From Apostichopus parvimensis (Eukaryota; Echinodermata; Holothuroidea; Aspidochirotida; Stichopodidae): a DNA stretch of 35,533 nt. The stretch lies in the NCBI GenBank assembly GCA_000934455.1, contig KN886343.1:1-35533 (forward strand), given 5' to 3'. Each line of letters starts with the position of its first letter. Position 1 is the first letter of the stretch. The notes below the pieces were generated by a model. The model saw nothing but the letters and a program-made list of their open reading frames with translations. It ran no database searches and had not been told where the DNA came from. A program made the position numbers and the translations under genes. Of this stretch, positions 1 through 13,362 are shown in pieces.

Positions 1-3000
1 TCATATACCCACTTGCTGTCATTTAATGGAATAAAATCAATAACATATGAAGTGAGTTTTTCTTGTTATTTCGAATCTGTAAAACTAAAAACCTTTAACA
101 AACATGTTGAACAAAAGTTTGAGCAACTTTTATGAGTTAATGCCCAGTTATTTGGTTACACTCTATGCAGAAATGTGTATGGACAGTCATCATTCATAAC
201 GACTGTATTATTCAAGTGTTTGGTTTGACATGGTCCCTTACAGACATATACTCACTTGTGATTTATCACCTCTTTATTTATTTTTTTTGGAGTGGATGGG
301 TGAGAGTCGACTAATTGCATACAGATACTAATTGATCACATTTCTGTGTATGTTATCAGTCATTAAGCAGTGTTTAAGGCTTATTTTATTTGGAACAATT
401 ACAATCCCTTCTGTCTTTGATATTGTAAACAAGAGTTATAATGGAGAGTGACTCTCCATTTGCATGCTGCTGTTGTTGGGGTGGTATTTCCAGAAGATGG
501 TGCTTTTTTATAAGCATATATGCTTCAGTTGGGCAGTTTGTATACAATTTGTACTGTGTAAAGCTTTGTATGAAATATAGAATATACATAGCTAATTTCT
601 AGATATTTTTGCGTGGGCTAAATAATGACCATTTTGGGAGATGGGAGGGAGGAAGGTCCTAACAAAAGTTATATATGGAAGGGAATTTCAAAGCAATGAA
701 ATGGTAGTTGTCAATACAAAACAGTAAAGGGTTTGGGATAATCTTGTGCAGTTGATATTCTATCACAATTGCATTAATCTTGCACATTTCTTATAATTTT
801 AACAAGGCTCAAACTTATTTGTTGCTGTTTTATTAAAGATTGGCACCACTTGGTAACCTATTATTAATCCCATATTGCTGGCAAAGGCAATCAGCTAGTA
901 TATGAGTTGTTATAATCTACCAGAACAATGAACTACTGAAAAATCTGCTAGACTATTAAATCGATACCATATTAATAGTTTATAGGAATAGTCAATAAAG
1001 CATGGTATTAATGTCAATTAAATGTCAACAACCTTATAAACAGAACACTAAATGCTCAGGAGAGGAGGTGTTGGGTGGTGCTTTATATTCTAATCATCTA
1101 TGATTTATTTCAAAGTTTGTTTTCATTTTTTCAACTTCTTTATTAAACAAGAGTGGTTGTTTTCAATAAATTCTCAATTGTTGTTCTGAGCAAGAACAGC
1201 AACTAATTATGAATGTGTCCAGGGATGCTTTGTAACAGTTATCAGATGGCCCAAGATGAATAAGTTCATGTAAGATGAATAGTTCCTGGAAATTCAACAT
1301 TAGTCAAACTTTGGTAATATCACACCCAAGTAAGGAGTCTCCTACCAAACTTGTTAAATAATGAAATATTTATGTGATATGAGCTAAGATGATCTAACTT
1401 TAGACCTCAAGTACTACATTGTATAAAACATAATAATGGAACCATGTAGTTTTTTAAGTTGCACAGTAATATGTCCACATATTTCAGTACATTCCTATTG
1501 CAAAGTGAGATTTATTAGGCAATCAACAGCTATTTTTTGATGATTTGGTAAGATTTAAGTCTGCTGTAAGCTTGTTTAGAATATTTGAGTATACTACATT
1601 TGTACTGATTGAACACAAGGATCTTTGCTTATTACTTGCCACAATTAACATTACTGTTACTGTTGATAGTTTGTGATCAGCCTATCATGTGTCTATATGG
1701 ACATATGGTATGGTTGGACATTTTTTCACCTTTTCATCACAAAACATGTAATGGTGTCATATGGTCTGTCCATACATAGTATTGATCAGCTTTCCAAGGC
1801 ATGTAAACATGGAGAGAATGACCCCATGATACAGTGAATTAATGTCCCTCATAATGATTTGCATAACTAGAGATTGTGGTATGAACCCTATACAGAGTTG
1901 GTCAGTGTATGCTGGAATGTTATTGTAATTTTGATAGCTAGTAATTGGGAATGCAGTGTAAAAGCAAGTACAGTAGGTCCAAGGGTGTGTCCAATATCAT
2001 GATTGCATGAATCGGTAGTATTAGCTGTACTGAGGTTTATGCCAGCCATATACTAGGCAAAAGACATTTGAATTCTACCACAATCTGTTAAGTTATAGTT
2101 AGTCTAGTGATTGTTTCAAGGCAAAAAAAGCCCTTTGCTTGGAACTAGATTATTACGTAGGTGTCAAAAACATTAGAATATGTTAAACCAAACAATATAC
2201 CTCCCTAACCCAACCCACCCCCTTCCCCCCTCCAATTCTCTTTGTGGCTTTCTGTAACTACAGGGAAGATGGCGAGGGACCCGTGTAAATTATAATAGTG
2301 TCAATTACATCAAATTAATGTTTTAAAAGTCATATCAGGCTCTTTTCCCTAACACTCACACATTCACCTGCTGCATTTGCTATAAATTGTACATGTATAT
2401 AATATGAAACGGAATAATTCAAGATCAGTCTATTTGCAACAACATGAACAATTTATCAAATACCCTAACATTTGTAGAACAGTTTTATATTAACTGATGA
2501 AACTTATGCATGATTGTTCAATGATTTTTTACCCTAAAAAGTGTGATAATAGACTCTTCATTAAAAAATTATATGGTGGAATAATAATTAAAAGACTTCA
2601 GGGACTGGCTCATTAAAGTTGCAAAAGGTAAACAGATGCAATTTGTACACTGTGGTTGTATGGGAATACGTTGGGGGTTGGGGGAGTCCCATTCTACTGA
2701 AGCATTACATGTCAGAAAGAGTATTTATAAAATACTCTATACTTCTATGGAACGTATCACAGAGCCCTATAGTAGGGGTCCAGGGAGATAAGCCCCCAAG
2801 CTGCAGAGCAAAAATGATGGGAAATGATGGGAAGACATTTTGCTACTCACATCAAACCGCATACTGAAAATTTCACAGAAGGCCCTGTTTTGGACCCCTC
2901 ACATGACAACTTTTTTTCCTTGAACAACTATGGATCACCACCATTCAAATTTATATTCACAACATTTCAGCAAATTTGGACAAAAGTTCTAGGAGGAGTA

Positions 3001-4022
3001 GCATAATTTACATTTTCAGAAAATGACCTCTTGTAACCACAAATGATCTTCAAATTTATAACATCTGATCATGTATGAAAACTGAAATCACACAAACCAC
3101 AAAATTTCAGCCCAAAAAAGAGGAAACATGATGAAAACGGCAGTCATTCAAACACGTTGGCAAAAAAGTGACATAATTTTTGGCCAAACTTCACGATGGC
3201 TATACCTCAGCCGAACGCTTTCAGCTGAGCTAATAAAAAACTGTGTTGGTAACACCTTTACCACAAGTTTACATATAGTTAAAGCTGTACTATTATGAAG
3301 ATCATTCAAAATCATAATCCAGGATTTCTAGATGACTTTCAATATAAGACACTTGCATAGTTATAAACTTTAACTATGCATAACTATTTCCATAAAAATG
3401 TTGAAAATTTCCTTAATGCCAAAATTATTATTCGGTTTTCATCTTCAAAAGAAATTGATTTCTATCTAATGGACCATGTAACTACAGAGTTTGCTTCTAG
3501 GAGAAGAACTTCAAAGAGTTATACATTTACAGATCTGTCTTTAGAGGTTGGCTAATAAAGTGCACAGAATCAATTGGTAGAAGTATTGTTGTACTTGTTA
3601 CTATTCAATGATGGGTGTAATGAATTTTGAATTGGATCAGCCATTGGAATTCCCCTTTTTACAAGATTCTAATGCGTATCACTCTTGAGCTGCATGGCTT
3701 ATGCAACAAAGTCAAAATTGTGTAAGTCATATTGACCAAGTAGCAAGTCATGCCATATTAAGTCATTTTTCTTCAAGTGATGATGTCATAATTAAGTTAC
3801 ATGTAGTATACACTTAATGTTTAACATTAATTAAACCATTAGGTTCTAACTATAGTAAAACAGGCAACTATAACAACAACACATCACATTTTCTTCATTA
3901 TTAAACCAAACATATCTTGTACATACTTGTACTATTAACATACAGTAAACAATTATTATAAAAGTTTACCTCTAACTTCTGTAATCACTTTGGCCAAAAG
4001 CACATATATGAGGTGACTTTAC
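1..4022. other. Non-coding stretch downstream of the last visible exon
   Basis: I see no convincing exon here. On the minus strand it lies after the donor of the 4172-4023 exon, so it should be intron followed by unseen exons. It is AT-rich with scattered homopolymers. A C-rich patch sits at about 2210-2232. The part from about 2640 to 3240 contains phrases such as agttctaggaggagtagc that resemble widely dispersed invertebrate repeats. Short open frames here have no recognisable domain and no splice context. Confidence 0.5.
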
Positions 4023-4172
4023 CTTCACAAGTTGTTGTTTGTCCAGAACTAGGAAAGTATGGGTCACCGATATAACCAGGACTACAATCACACCTGTAAC
4101 TACCTCTGGTGTTCTCACATTCTGATGTCATAACATCACAAGAGTGACTTCCAGTACTGCATTCATCAATAT
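4023..4172 (-). CDS. Calcium-binding EGF-like domain exon (3'-most visible exon)
   Basis: Internal exon of the minus-strand multidomain gene. It encodes one calcium-binding EGF module in a protein that is presumably extracellular. Read on the minus strand it begins just after a ttgttacag acceptor and ends before GTAAAG. It is 150 bp, phase 1 at both ends, with no stop. The peptide opens DIDEC and has six cysteines in EGF spacing. C3-C4 reads [10 protein letters not shown], which fits the Asp/Asn beta-hydroxylation pattern (C-x-N-x4-Y-x-C). The DIDEC start plus that Asn is the known calcium-binding signature. The last loop is long ([17 protein letters not shown]), like that of the exon at 6706-6852. 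This suggests a local pair of related modules, possibly continuing outside the window. The domain call is firm; the gene identity is not known. Confidence 0.9.
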
Positions 4173-6705
4173 CTGTAACAAAAGATCATTTAAACTATAC
4201 AACTGAACAATAGTACATGTAAATACTTGTAAATGACTCAAATATATTGTTAGTAGGAAGTGACTTGGAAATAAAAATAACTATGAATTACTAACAATAA
4301 TGACATTTGAAACAATAAATTATTCAGAGAGGTATAGAACTTTTTTTAAGATACACTTACCGTGTCTTACAAGCAAATTCTGCAAGTTCCGTGCCAGATT
4401 TACTGGAATAACTCACGACTGATACATACTCAGAACATTAAATATCCAAGTTACAAACCCAAAAGAACTGTTAAGTACAGCAGTGACTGAAGTACAGCAG
4501 TGACTTCAAATTAACTACTGTGAGATATCTTCATTATCATTTCTTGAAGTCATAGTTGGTGATTCCAAATTTTCAGTCGACAAATACAATTGGCTGCATG
4601 ACAAGACATATATCACATTCTTGTTATATGGATTAATCATGACTTATTATTGCATTGAAGGTGCAAAGCACTAATATAGATGTTTCATGTGAATTACTGT
4701 ATCAATAACACCGACTGTTTAAGCCTATAAAGTTTAAAATTGTTCAGGCTAATGCTGGTTGGCAAGGTTGTCTGTGTGTTACTGTGAATATGACAGTCAT
4801 AGTCTGTCAAAATGTGAAATATATCACACAGCAAGTGTGTTAATTTAAAAATAAATAAATATTAACTGTAATTTCAGGCTGGAAAGGTTAACACATACAG
4901 ATCTGTCAAAGGAAAGAAATCCTGATGGAACTAAGATTTATTTTAAGATAAATAATTTATTTGATGATGTCCTTTCTCATGGATCTAAGCTTAGCATAAA
5001 CCTTGGCCACAAATAACGCAAGAAGCACTGGAAATTATGAAATGGAGTTAGGCCTAATGTTAGGTCAAACAATTAAGTCTGCATCTCAAGAAGTTAAAAA
5101 AGCATTGCAAATGGCCAATACAAGGTCATGACACATCTTTCACTAGCTTTGTTCAACTGGAAAGTTGATATGATCAGTTTGTTATCAGTTTCATATATAA
5201 ACCGTTCAAGTACACCTGTGAAACATTTACAAACATCTACTATGTACTAGGCCTATAATTACTATGTGTAACATTAGGCCCAACACTAACACTGATTTCG
5301 CTAATTTTAAGACCGACTTTTGATTTCCACCTTCTCTTCCAAACCCCTGGATCCCCTGACCCCTCTCTTTAACAGTATGTACACCCCTGCTTACAGGTAT
5401 GTAGAAAAAGGAAACAGATTACCTTGTCATGCAATTGTCTCAACAGAATAGTGTGTCACCATAATGGTTGCGGTTTATGACCTTTTTGCTGATGTCAGAA
5501 ATTTTAACTACATTTTTAGACCTTGCCAACTTGATGGATATATCCCAGTTAAGTTATTATTTTAATTTTAATATCAAGTCCATTTTCGGCTAGCCTAGCT
5601 CACATGCATTCTGAGCTTCAAATTTGATGGACAGGGGTCTGGTGGCACATGGCTCAGTCCACATGGAATATCCTGGGTTGTGGGAATAAACGTTGTGCCA
5701 CAATGGTTCAAGGGAGGGTGGAATTTTGAGGACCTCTCGTTGTTTTAATGGATGATAAACAAGTGTTGGAGTTTAGAAAACATAATCCTAAAGCAAGTAT
5801 TTTGTCCAAGATATAAACACAAAATGCCAAACTCTTGAATGTAACTGGGTGTTTCCCCATATTATCACCAATTTCAAAAAGATATTTTCAGTGTGAAATA
5901 TAACCTATGAAGTTATTCGATGATCTCTGTGCCTATGTCACAGTACGTCACCAATGGACAGTATCTTTGTAGTTGTAAACAATCACATCTTCTGCCCATG
6001 TTGTGTCTATACACGAACAGCCAAATTGGAATTATGCAGGCCCTATTAACAAATTTGGAGATATTGCTGGGGCATATGACATAAATTCCTAGTGCATTTC
6101 CAGGGACAATTTTCCCCAGGTACTGTCCTTGGAACATAGGGACGTCTGGTCAACTTACACTAAATTAAGGATCATTGAATGAGTCCTACACCTTTCATGT
6201 TCTATAGTTTATCACTATAATTTTATGCAAATATAAATGCAGTCAGTTATGAAGCTATTAAACATTTTTTCAATACTTTTCATTTCTGTGAATATGCTGA
6301 ATGGTGTGCAATCCAATTATGGCTATATATAGTCAGAACTTGCTGCTCCACACTGTAGTATCTCAAAAGTGTCAGACTAGCTATACCTTTGCAATATCAA
6401 AACACTTATAGAGACCATCCCATGGAACAACAATAAACATCAAGCTATGATCCAACTCATTGGAACATTGTTACTGAGAGGTGTGTAGAGATAAGATTCC
6501 TGTGGTAGGTAATTGTCAAATTAATCTGTAAATCATCAAGTAACAGAAAATGTTAACTTGATAAAATTTAATAGTAGCTGTTTCTTTTTGAAGGCATGAT
6601 CCTGAACAATAAGGAATGTTGAATTGGTTAAATTTAAAGGGAACTTGCAGATTGGTTGTAAATTTTACAATTCAAGGACATTTCAATGTATCCATACATA
6701 TTTAC
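4173..6705 (-). other. Intron between the two calcium-binding EGF exons
   Basis: About 2.5 kb, inferred from the donor of the 6852-6706 exon and the acceptor of the 4172-4023 exon. No further exon with cysteine spacing and splice sites was found. A 16-bp direct repeat (aagtacagcagtgact) occurs twice back to back near 4473-4504. Otherwise it is AT-rich without features. Confidence 0.7.
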
Positions 6706-6852
6706 CTGCGCATGTAGGTTGTCCAGGTGGTGTGTACGGTGAACCGGTGTAACCAGAGTTACATTCACATCTGTAGCTGCCAATGGTGTTCAGGCATGTT
6801 GATGAGCTGCTATCACACATATTTGTTCCAGGGAATGCACATTCATCAGCAT
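6706..6852 (-). CDS. Calcium-binding EGF-like domain exon
   Basis: Internal exon of the same minus-strand gene, 147 bp, phase 1-1. The acceptor is ttggtaacag and the donor is GCAG|GTAAAT. The first complete codons give the calcium-binding start (D)ADEC. Six cysteines follow in EGF order. The C3-C4 segment CLNTIGSYRC carries the hydroxylation consensus Asn and the aromatic residue before C4. The final loop (GYTGSPYTPPGQPTC) closely resembles that of the 4023-4172 exon, so the two modules are probably duplicates. In the family, tandem EGF-Ca modules form rigid rod-like segments bridged by calcium. The open frame runs past the donor into intron, so the boundary was set by the splice site and phase. 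Confidence 0.92.
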
Positions 6853-8639
6853 CTGTTACCAAACAGAACCAAAAATTATGATTTGGTGCAGACATATATA
6901 TTAAAATCTGGAAACAAAGCATAACAAAGAGTAATGTATGGTAGGGTTTGGTTTGGTTATTTCAGAAAATTCAGATCATATGGAAAGGCTTCTGGACTGA
7001 TTGATTGCGATTATTAAAAATACTTAATATGACATCAATCTTGATTAAGATATCAAATTTTCTAGATGCTGTGATAAAATCATAAACTTGGCAACATGTC
7101 AAACCTCAGTGTCATGATTGACTTGGGAAGTTAATACAATGGATGACATCTTGACAAAATGTTTCAGATTGTCAAACATACAAGCTCTACTGTAGGCAAT
7201 TGCTATTTTATGTGCATACATGCATCTACCAACAAGTGGCACAAATTTGTCAGTGTTTTCACAAGTGCACAAACAAGCAGCAGACAAATGCTTCTTAACT
7301 AACTGTGTTCATTTTCAATGGGATGTTGACTCATCCCATACTATATTGCTAGATACAACAAACATTATTATTATTTATGTATTTATTATTATTTTTATGT
7401 ACAACATAAATGGAAGACATCTTCACAGTTTTCAACTGGTTGATGAACTTACTAGCACAGTGTAACTGAGCAGAATTCAAAAATGTAGACAATTTGCAAT
7501 ACATGTACATATATAAAGGAAAGTTCATAATAATCATGGAATTCGTAAAGAACACTTTGAAAGGCAAAGGTTCAACTGTGTCACTTTCAGTGATGAAAAT
7601 AAAAGAAATTTATAAATAATCATTGTGTTTATCAGCCTATTTCTGTATAAAATTTCATGAAACTAGTAGACCACTCATAAGCCAGTCAAATTAAGTTGGA
7701 GAGTGACATAAATAGCACACGTAGATATGGAATAAATTCACATTTTGTTGTGATATCCCCTAAACAATAGTAACAGCTTTTACGTAGCTGCTTGGGTTTT
7801 CAAGTATAATACCAAATCCATTTTATCACTCAATGTATCAAATTTTGAAGGCAATGCTAATTTTCATGGTACATTGAACAGTATTAGGAAAGATGTGATT
7901 ACAGTTCTTGATACATGAACACTTTTAAAAGTCAATCAACATCATTATATCTGCAGATTTCCCTGCATTGTAATGATATAATAATATTACATTTGAATGT
8001 TATCCAGCAGATGATAACACCAGAGCCTTTTGAAGAATTCAAACATAGAGGGAAGCAGAGGGCAGACTTGAGTTGACCTTGACCCAAATGATAACATGAT
8101 CAGAGGCTAGACTATTTCTGATGGGGGTGAGTTAGTGTGGGGAAAAGGAATGACAATAGCATCCTGTGAAATGGTTTTAGGGACATCCACATAATATTTG
8201 AACGTTATCAGGATTGTAACATTTATATTTTCAATACTTTTGTTATGTATGTCATCTGTTTCCAATTTAGGTTTCTTATTTTCTGACTTGAACAAGAGAT
8301 CCTTGTATGTAGTACAGTAAAGTAGAGCAAGAAAACATAACAGAAGAATTTGTTCCTGTTTGCCAACATGGCTTGGTCGGTCATTTCTACTGCAAGTCGT
8401 TAATTATACTCATTAACATATATGGTCAGAGTCTACTACATAGGCATTGCTTAAAATCAATTCATAACAGAAGAATAGAACTGGAAGGTGAATGGAAAGA
8501 TGAAGAATATTAAACAAAACCAAAGAGCAAATTATTTAAATTGAGGCATAGACAAGCAAGCTTTTATGGGCTCAAGAAAGCCATGAGTCTAATACTGCCA
8601 TGATCACAATATCTTAACCATTTTAACGGTCCAGTGTCT

Positions 8640-8880
8640 CTATTGAAAATGATAGGGATCGCAGCTTTCATCATGCTGCCCCCCGTTTGTGAAACTCACT
8701 TCCAGTAGATACATCTCTGGACTCACACCAGTTTAAGCATTGTCTTAAAACTCATCCTTTTTACATTGGTATGACATGTTTCTTCTTCTTTCTTTTTTGT
8801 CTTCACCTGTAAAGCACATTGAGCAACTTTTGTTGGATTCTGCACTATATAACACTAATTATTAGTATTATTATCTTATT
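8640..8880 (+). mobile_element. Non-LTR retrotransposon (CR1/L2-like) 3' end, dead
   Basis: On the plus strand, 8657-8812 reads as the C-terminal tail of a LINE reverse transcriptase protein: DRSFHHAAPRL, a stop where Trp is expected, then NSLPVDTSLDSHQFKHCLK and a short tail ending at a TAA. The A-P-x-L-W-N-S-L-P motif followed by a F-K-x-x-L-K-T-H helix is typical of the end of CR1/L2/Rex-type ORF2 proteins. The TGA replacing Trp shows it is inactive. The following A/T-rich tail (gcactatataacactaattattagtattatt) resembles the 3' UTR end of such elements. Only the 3' end is present, as expected for 5'-truncated insertions. It lies antisense to the host gene, within an intron. Clade assignment is approximate. 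Confidence 0.75.
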
Positions 8881-9272
8881 TCTGGTCCCACTGCCTCATT
8901 GCTATATGACTATATATTATATATATTTTGTCATTGTAATTTAATGGCAGAAATAAATGAAATGAAACTATTATTATTAAACAATAGGGATCTTGTAGTC
9001 ACTAAGGTGAATACAACATACCAAGTATGAAGTATAAAGGAAACTGGTCTTGTAACTAAAACTCTGTATTTTGACACTGAGGGTTTACCCAGTTGTTTAC
9101 ATTCCTAACTACAGCAGAGTACCGATGCTGCTACTGTACACTCACAAGCAATGAACTAAGTTTATTTGTACAACAAGCATACCATGGTGGATTCTAAGGT
9201 AAAAATCAGCTTAAATAATGTGCTATATAATGTTATATATCACAAGTTAAGTAACCGAGTTTATTTTACTAT

Positions 9273-9280
9273 GGCACATT
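9273..9280 (+). repeat. hAT target-site duplication, left copy
   Basis: GGCACATT, identical to 9649-9656 and immediately outside the CAGTGGCGGAG terminus. Confidence 0.9.
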
Positions 9281-9648
9281 CAGTGGCGGAGCTAGGGGTA
9301 TTGGTCAGAAGGGGCGAGAATGGTCTGTAGGGGCGCTTTCGACACTATCTAAGCGGAGCGCCACCACTGGTTGGCGCGTAGCGTACAGAAAATTTCTGAG
9401 TAAAAATACTCCCTAGATCGCCGGAAATGACCCTTTCCGGGCCTGGTTAATTTGTGTCATCGCCAAATTATACCAACAAAATGTGACAAATGTCAATAAG
9501 TAGATGAGAGCGCAATAAAAAAGTCAATAATCTAGAATAAGTAAAAAGTGGTAAAGAGCTGAAAAGGGCACCAGCAGTCCATTTGAGTCCGTCAGGGGGG
9601 GGGCATCCGCCCCCCCCCCCCCCTGACTGTATGGACACTCCGCCACTG
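9281..9648. mobile_element. Non-autonomous hAT element (MITE), 368 bp, intact ends
   Basis: The element begins CAGTGGCGGAG and ends with its exact inverse CTCCGCCACTG, giving 11-bp perfect terminal inverted repeats. It is flanked on both sides by the 8-bp direct repeat GGCACATT (9273-9280 and 9649-9656). An 8-bp target-site duplication and CAGTG-type termini define the hAT superfamily. There is no transposase coding capacity, so it was mobilised in trans. The interior is more GC-rich than its surroundings, with a G-run next to a C-run near 9594-9623. The perfect target duplication suggests a fairly recent insertion. Confidence 0.93.
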
Positions 9649-9656
9649 GGCACATT
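9649..9656 (+). repeat. hAT target-site duplication, right copy
   Basis: GGCACATT, identical to 9273-9280 and immediately outside the CTCCGCCACTG terminus. Confidence 0.9.
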
Positions 9657-9700
9657 CCATCAATTTGAAAAATCTCAAAGCCCTTAATAACCGGTGGATC

Positions 9701-9995
9701 AAAAGTATGAACACCCAACCTTTACTTTTGTAGTTACAGTGCTTACAAGGTTAATTTTAGAATGTTACCTCTGTTGACCTTAAATAACCTTTGACCTTCA
9801 CACTAAAGTATAGGTTTATTGTACTTACTAGGGTGGATTCACATGCAAAGTATGAAGTTCACCCAACCATGACTTTTGGAATAACAATCTTTACAAAGTT
9901 TCATACTCAAATGACTTTTGACCTCCACACACCCACATACCAAATATGTAGTTCATATACACTTAAGTTTTGTAGTTACAGTGTTAACAAACCAA
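9701..9995. repeat. Degenerate ~250-bp period repeat with ttgacct words
   Basis: The phrases agtatgaa...cacccaacc...acttttgtagttacagtg...cttacaa recur about 250 bp later as atatgtagttca...cttaagttttgtagttacagtg...ttaacaa. Between them are tgacct-type words, including taacctttgacct at 9785-9797. This is the same general repeat class as the stretches near 21480-22110 and 25321. It is non-coding and its function is unknown. Confidence 0.6.
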
Positions 9996-10635
9996 TTAAA
10001 GCAGCACACCATCACCAATGCATATATTCCTTTCCCCTCCAGCAAGGAATCAAAATAGAGTTGGCAGAAGATCAGTGTAACTTAAACAGCTTGGTAATAT
10101 TCTTTATGGTATTGTTCTCCCTGCATTTCTTTACTATTCACTGAATTATCAGTAATAGTCAGTAAACAGACTTGAATGTTCAAACTATTTTCTGCTCACA
10201 GTTGCTACACATTGAGGAGTTTTTTATCACTCAGTTAAGGCTTAGTTGCATCAGCTGCTAAAGTCACCTTAATAGCTGTTTATTAGCATGAAACAAAGCT
10301 TCATTTTATGCTTTGTGGCTGATGCTAATAGTCATGAATGTTTGCAAGAGACAGCAAATCTTCGGCAGTCATTCTTATAAGCAGAAATGTGGGTTGCAAC
10401 AACAGTGCCATACGCTGGCTGTGTATTCACTTGAATTCCACATTTAAACCATGAGTTAATCCACGTGTGGCTTACAAGGACCGACCCCTTGCAAAATTTC
10501 ATTTAAAAGGAGTTTGTTAATGCCCCTTACGGATAAACTGGGTTGATGGCTGAGAGTTAAGCTGAGTCAAGCCATTGGTGAACAGCATCGTTACAAATGC
10601 AGGATTCTGTGTCCGGGAAGCAATGTTATGTCCAG

Positions 10636-10665
10636 GGACGCAAAATCTTCAAATTGCTTGCGTCC
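10636..10665. repeat. Short inverted repeat ggacgcaa/ttgcgtcc
   Basis: GGACGCAA at 10636-10643 is mirrored by TTGCGTCC at 10658-10665 with a 14-base loop. The same region also has tgtccggg and gcgtccgg words. It may be a remnant of a mobile element; no termini were found. Confidence 0.4.
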
Positions 10666-11099
10666 GGCATATGCAAAAATGTGTTTTTTATGAGAAAAAA
10701 ACCCCAAGTACACACTCACAACTAGATCAATGGAAACATATGTAGTAAAGTAGAATTTCTAGAGTATGTTCTTGTGTTTGGTCTCCCATGTCGCTTTAAC
10801 TTAAACAGATCTCACCCAAGGCTATCCAGGGTAGGCATGACTCATTTCCTGTCAGTTGTTCACTCTGATATTAGTGGGCATCATACAATTTAGTGCCTGT
10901 ATGTTTTCTCTTAATGGGTTGAGGACCTTAGTCTTTCTATAAATTTACCTTTCATTTATATCTAAATGATTGTTTCCTACCTTATATTAAATGTTTTCCC
11001 CGTAAATATTCATGCTACTGGTTAAAATTGATAGTTACGCCATGTGATACGTCTAGATGCCCACATGCGGTGCTTGTGAGGTAATTGCTCTTTGTTCTT

Positions 11100-13362
11100 G
11101 CTCTTGCCACTTATCGATCACTGAAGCCAGATGTCCGATTTTCGTGCAGTATATTGTTAGCCAAGAAGTGACTGTTTACCAAGTGTTTTTTCTTGTAGGA
11201 ATAAGTGGGTGAGTTTGATAAGTATTTTTGTACATGCCTGCAAGTATAGATGAGGACTTGATGTCTATTTGAGACCAAAATGATCTTTATTTTGATGATG
11301 CTAAGTTCCGTTACGAAGTATTTTAAGTAACGTGTAACCTGTAATATACTAGTTTTGCGAATGCATTAGTTCGATCATTCCTTCACCTCGATTGTCACTT
11401 TTCGATCTTGTGACTTGAAGATGATGATTTTTAATATGAATAATTATTTTAGGCTCATCTCTAGTCGTGACTAGCGGTGGTTATTGATGGTGATTATATC
11501 ATATTTTTAGAAGTAACGATCATGAAACGTATTGTGCTTTTCAAGCTGAGATACCACAGTGAGTGTACATATATGTGAGTGGGACACCCTCGAGGATTTT
11601 ATGGAATGAGGGAGACATTCTGATATGCACTATGAATGTTGATTATATGACATATTATAAGAAAATAAGGTTATTTGGTGATGAAGTATGATATTATTCC
11701 AATGTGAAGATGGATTTCGTTATTTAGTGTTTTCTATTGTCGTATGTTGGTTATCACATCGTTTCAACTCCTAATGATTTATTGACTATTGTCATTGATA
11801 ATTGTGTTATTGTTAAAGTGAACTATAATCAGGCTTGAATCCATTGGTACTGGGATAACTTTCCAACAATCAATTGTCAGCTGATGATTATTTGATGTCA
11901 AAGGACATTTAGTTGCCGCCTTGCCGGAGTAACGAAGAGTCTTAGTGAAGAGTGAATTCAGCAATGAAAGTAGCTGAATTTATAAAATGTTTACAAAAGA
12001 ATTGTAATATTTTATTAGGACGGGTTCAGATTTATAAAGTATGGGTTTGATGGCATTTACAGTCCATTGTGGATGCATATCTTTGGTCTTTTGATTGCAT
12101 TCTTGTTAAATATTGTACATACAGTAGTGTAATTAGATAAAAAATGGTCAAGATTGTTGTGTTGAGACAGTGTCACCTGAGCTCTATTGATATTGGGAGA
12201 ATTAACCTGATAGTATCACTGGAGTGTGTAATTATGACAGCATTGGGTGTTCGTAACATGAATTGATTTCATTCTTTGGTATTTCCAGACATAATACTGT
12301 AGCAGGATTCATATCAACATTTCAAATGGTTGAATTATGGGAATGGAGTGTCTTGATTATTTTATGTCGTAGTGACCAATGTTATATGATATTTGTTTGG
12401 CACATCTCTATTACCTGTTTTTATTTTTAGGTGATTGTCCTTGAAGGTGTATAACTATCTTTGTGAGGGTACATTTCTACTGGGTATCTGGATGTGAGTC
12501 ATGGTGTTTGGTAGTGATGATTATCTTATTTTTCAGCACGGTTCTGCTAAATTACTGCAAGGATATGTATTGGTATCATTTGAACAAAAATTCATTGCTT
12601 TTTCTGGAAACTTAATATTTGAGTAACAGTTTTGTTTACAACTATATTTTTGGACAATACCCTCTACAAAATTTATGTTAAATTTTGGGCTTCATATTTT
12701 ATGGCATGCACTTACAGAGAGAATTTAGTAAGCAATTTCAGCAGAGGAAGTGACTAAATGGTAAAGATGATCAAGTACCTAAAATTGGCAACATGGGCTG
12801 TGACTTGCTTGAATTTAAGTTTCACCAATCAACTATCTCGATTATTAAAGTTATGTTCCAGGTTGGAGATTTTCTATGCTTGATAACATTTGTTTGGTTT
12901 TCATGTTTTATTTAATTTCCCGCTTGTGGTGCAAAATTCTGTAGTTTCGGCCATTTGTTTAACTTACATAAGTTTTATACAGAAATCCAATGTGGGTTGT
13001 TTACGATGAAGCATAATTAGATTTTTTCCTTATTTATCCGAGTCATTTGAAACATGCTGTTGTGTGAATGTAAACATTATTTTATCGTATATTTACTTTG
13101 TTTTGTAACTTGTGAATTCCATGTTTCAGGAGCTGTTTATCCAGTATTGACAATATAGACCAACAGACCGTATATTTCCTGGTTGTGTGTTTCTTTTCCC
13201 GAGGCTTACTACCTCAAATTTGCGTTTCTCTTCACATATTACGAAACACATATTTGTTAATGAATATATTTTTTTATCTCTTTTCAAACAACCAGAACTT
13301 CTTCTGAGAAGAACCAAAAGTTCTCCTACTCCTACAGATCATTGAATTTGTTTGAAAATAAA
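11100..13362 (+). other. Possible nested plus-strand non-coding transcript unit
   Basis: Hypothesis only. The block from about 10850 to 13320 is T/G-rich on the plus strand, opposite to much of the surrounding intron. It contains plus-strand splice-like signals in a sensible order. A donor GTGAGT is at 11209. An acceptor (tttttatttttag) before 12431 is followed by a GTGAGT donor at 12494, giving a 63-bp candidate exon. An acceptor (ccatgtttcag) lies before 13130, and AATAAA is at 13357-13362. The candidate exons carry stops and no conserved protein, so the product would be non-coding. Chance occurrence of such signals over 2 kb is quite possible. Confidence 0.2.

Noticed and set aside
9791..10144. 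117-codon plus-strand frame
   Set aside because: It runs through the degenerate tandem repeat and shows no domain; no gene context on that strand.
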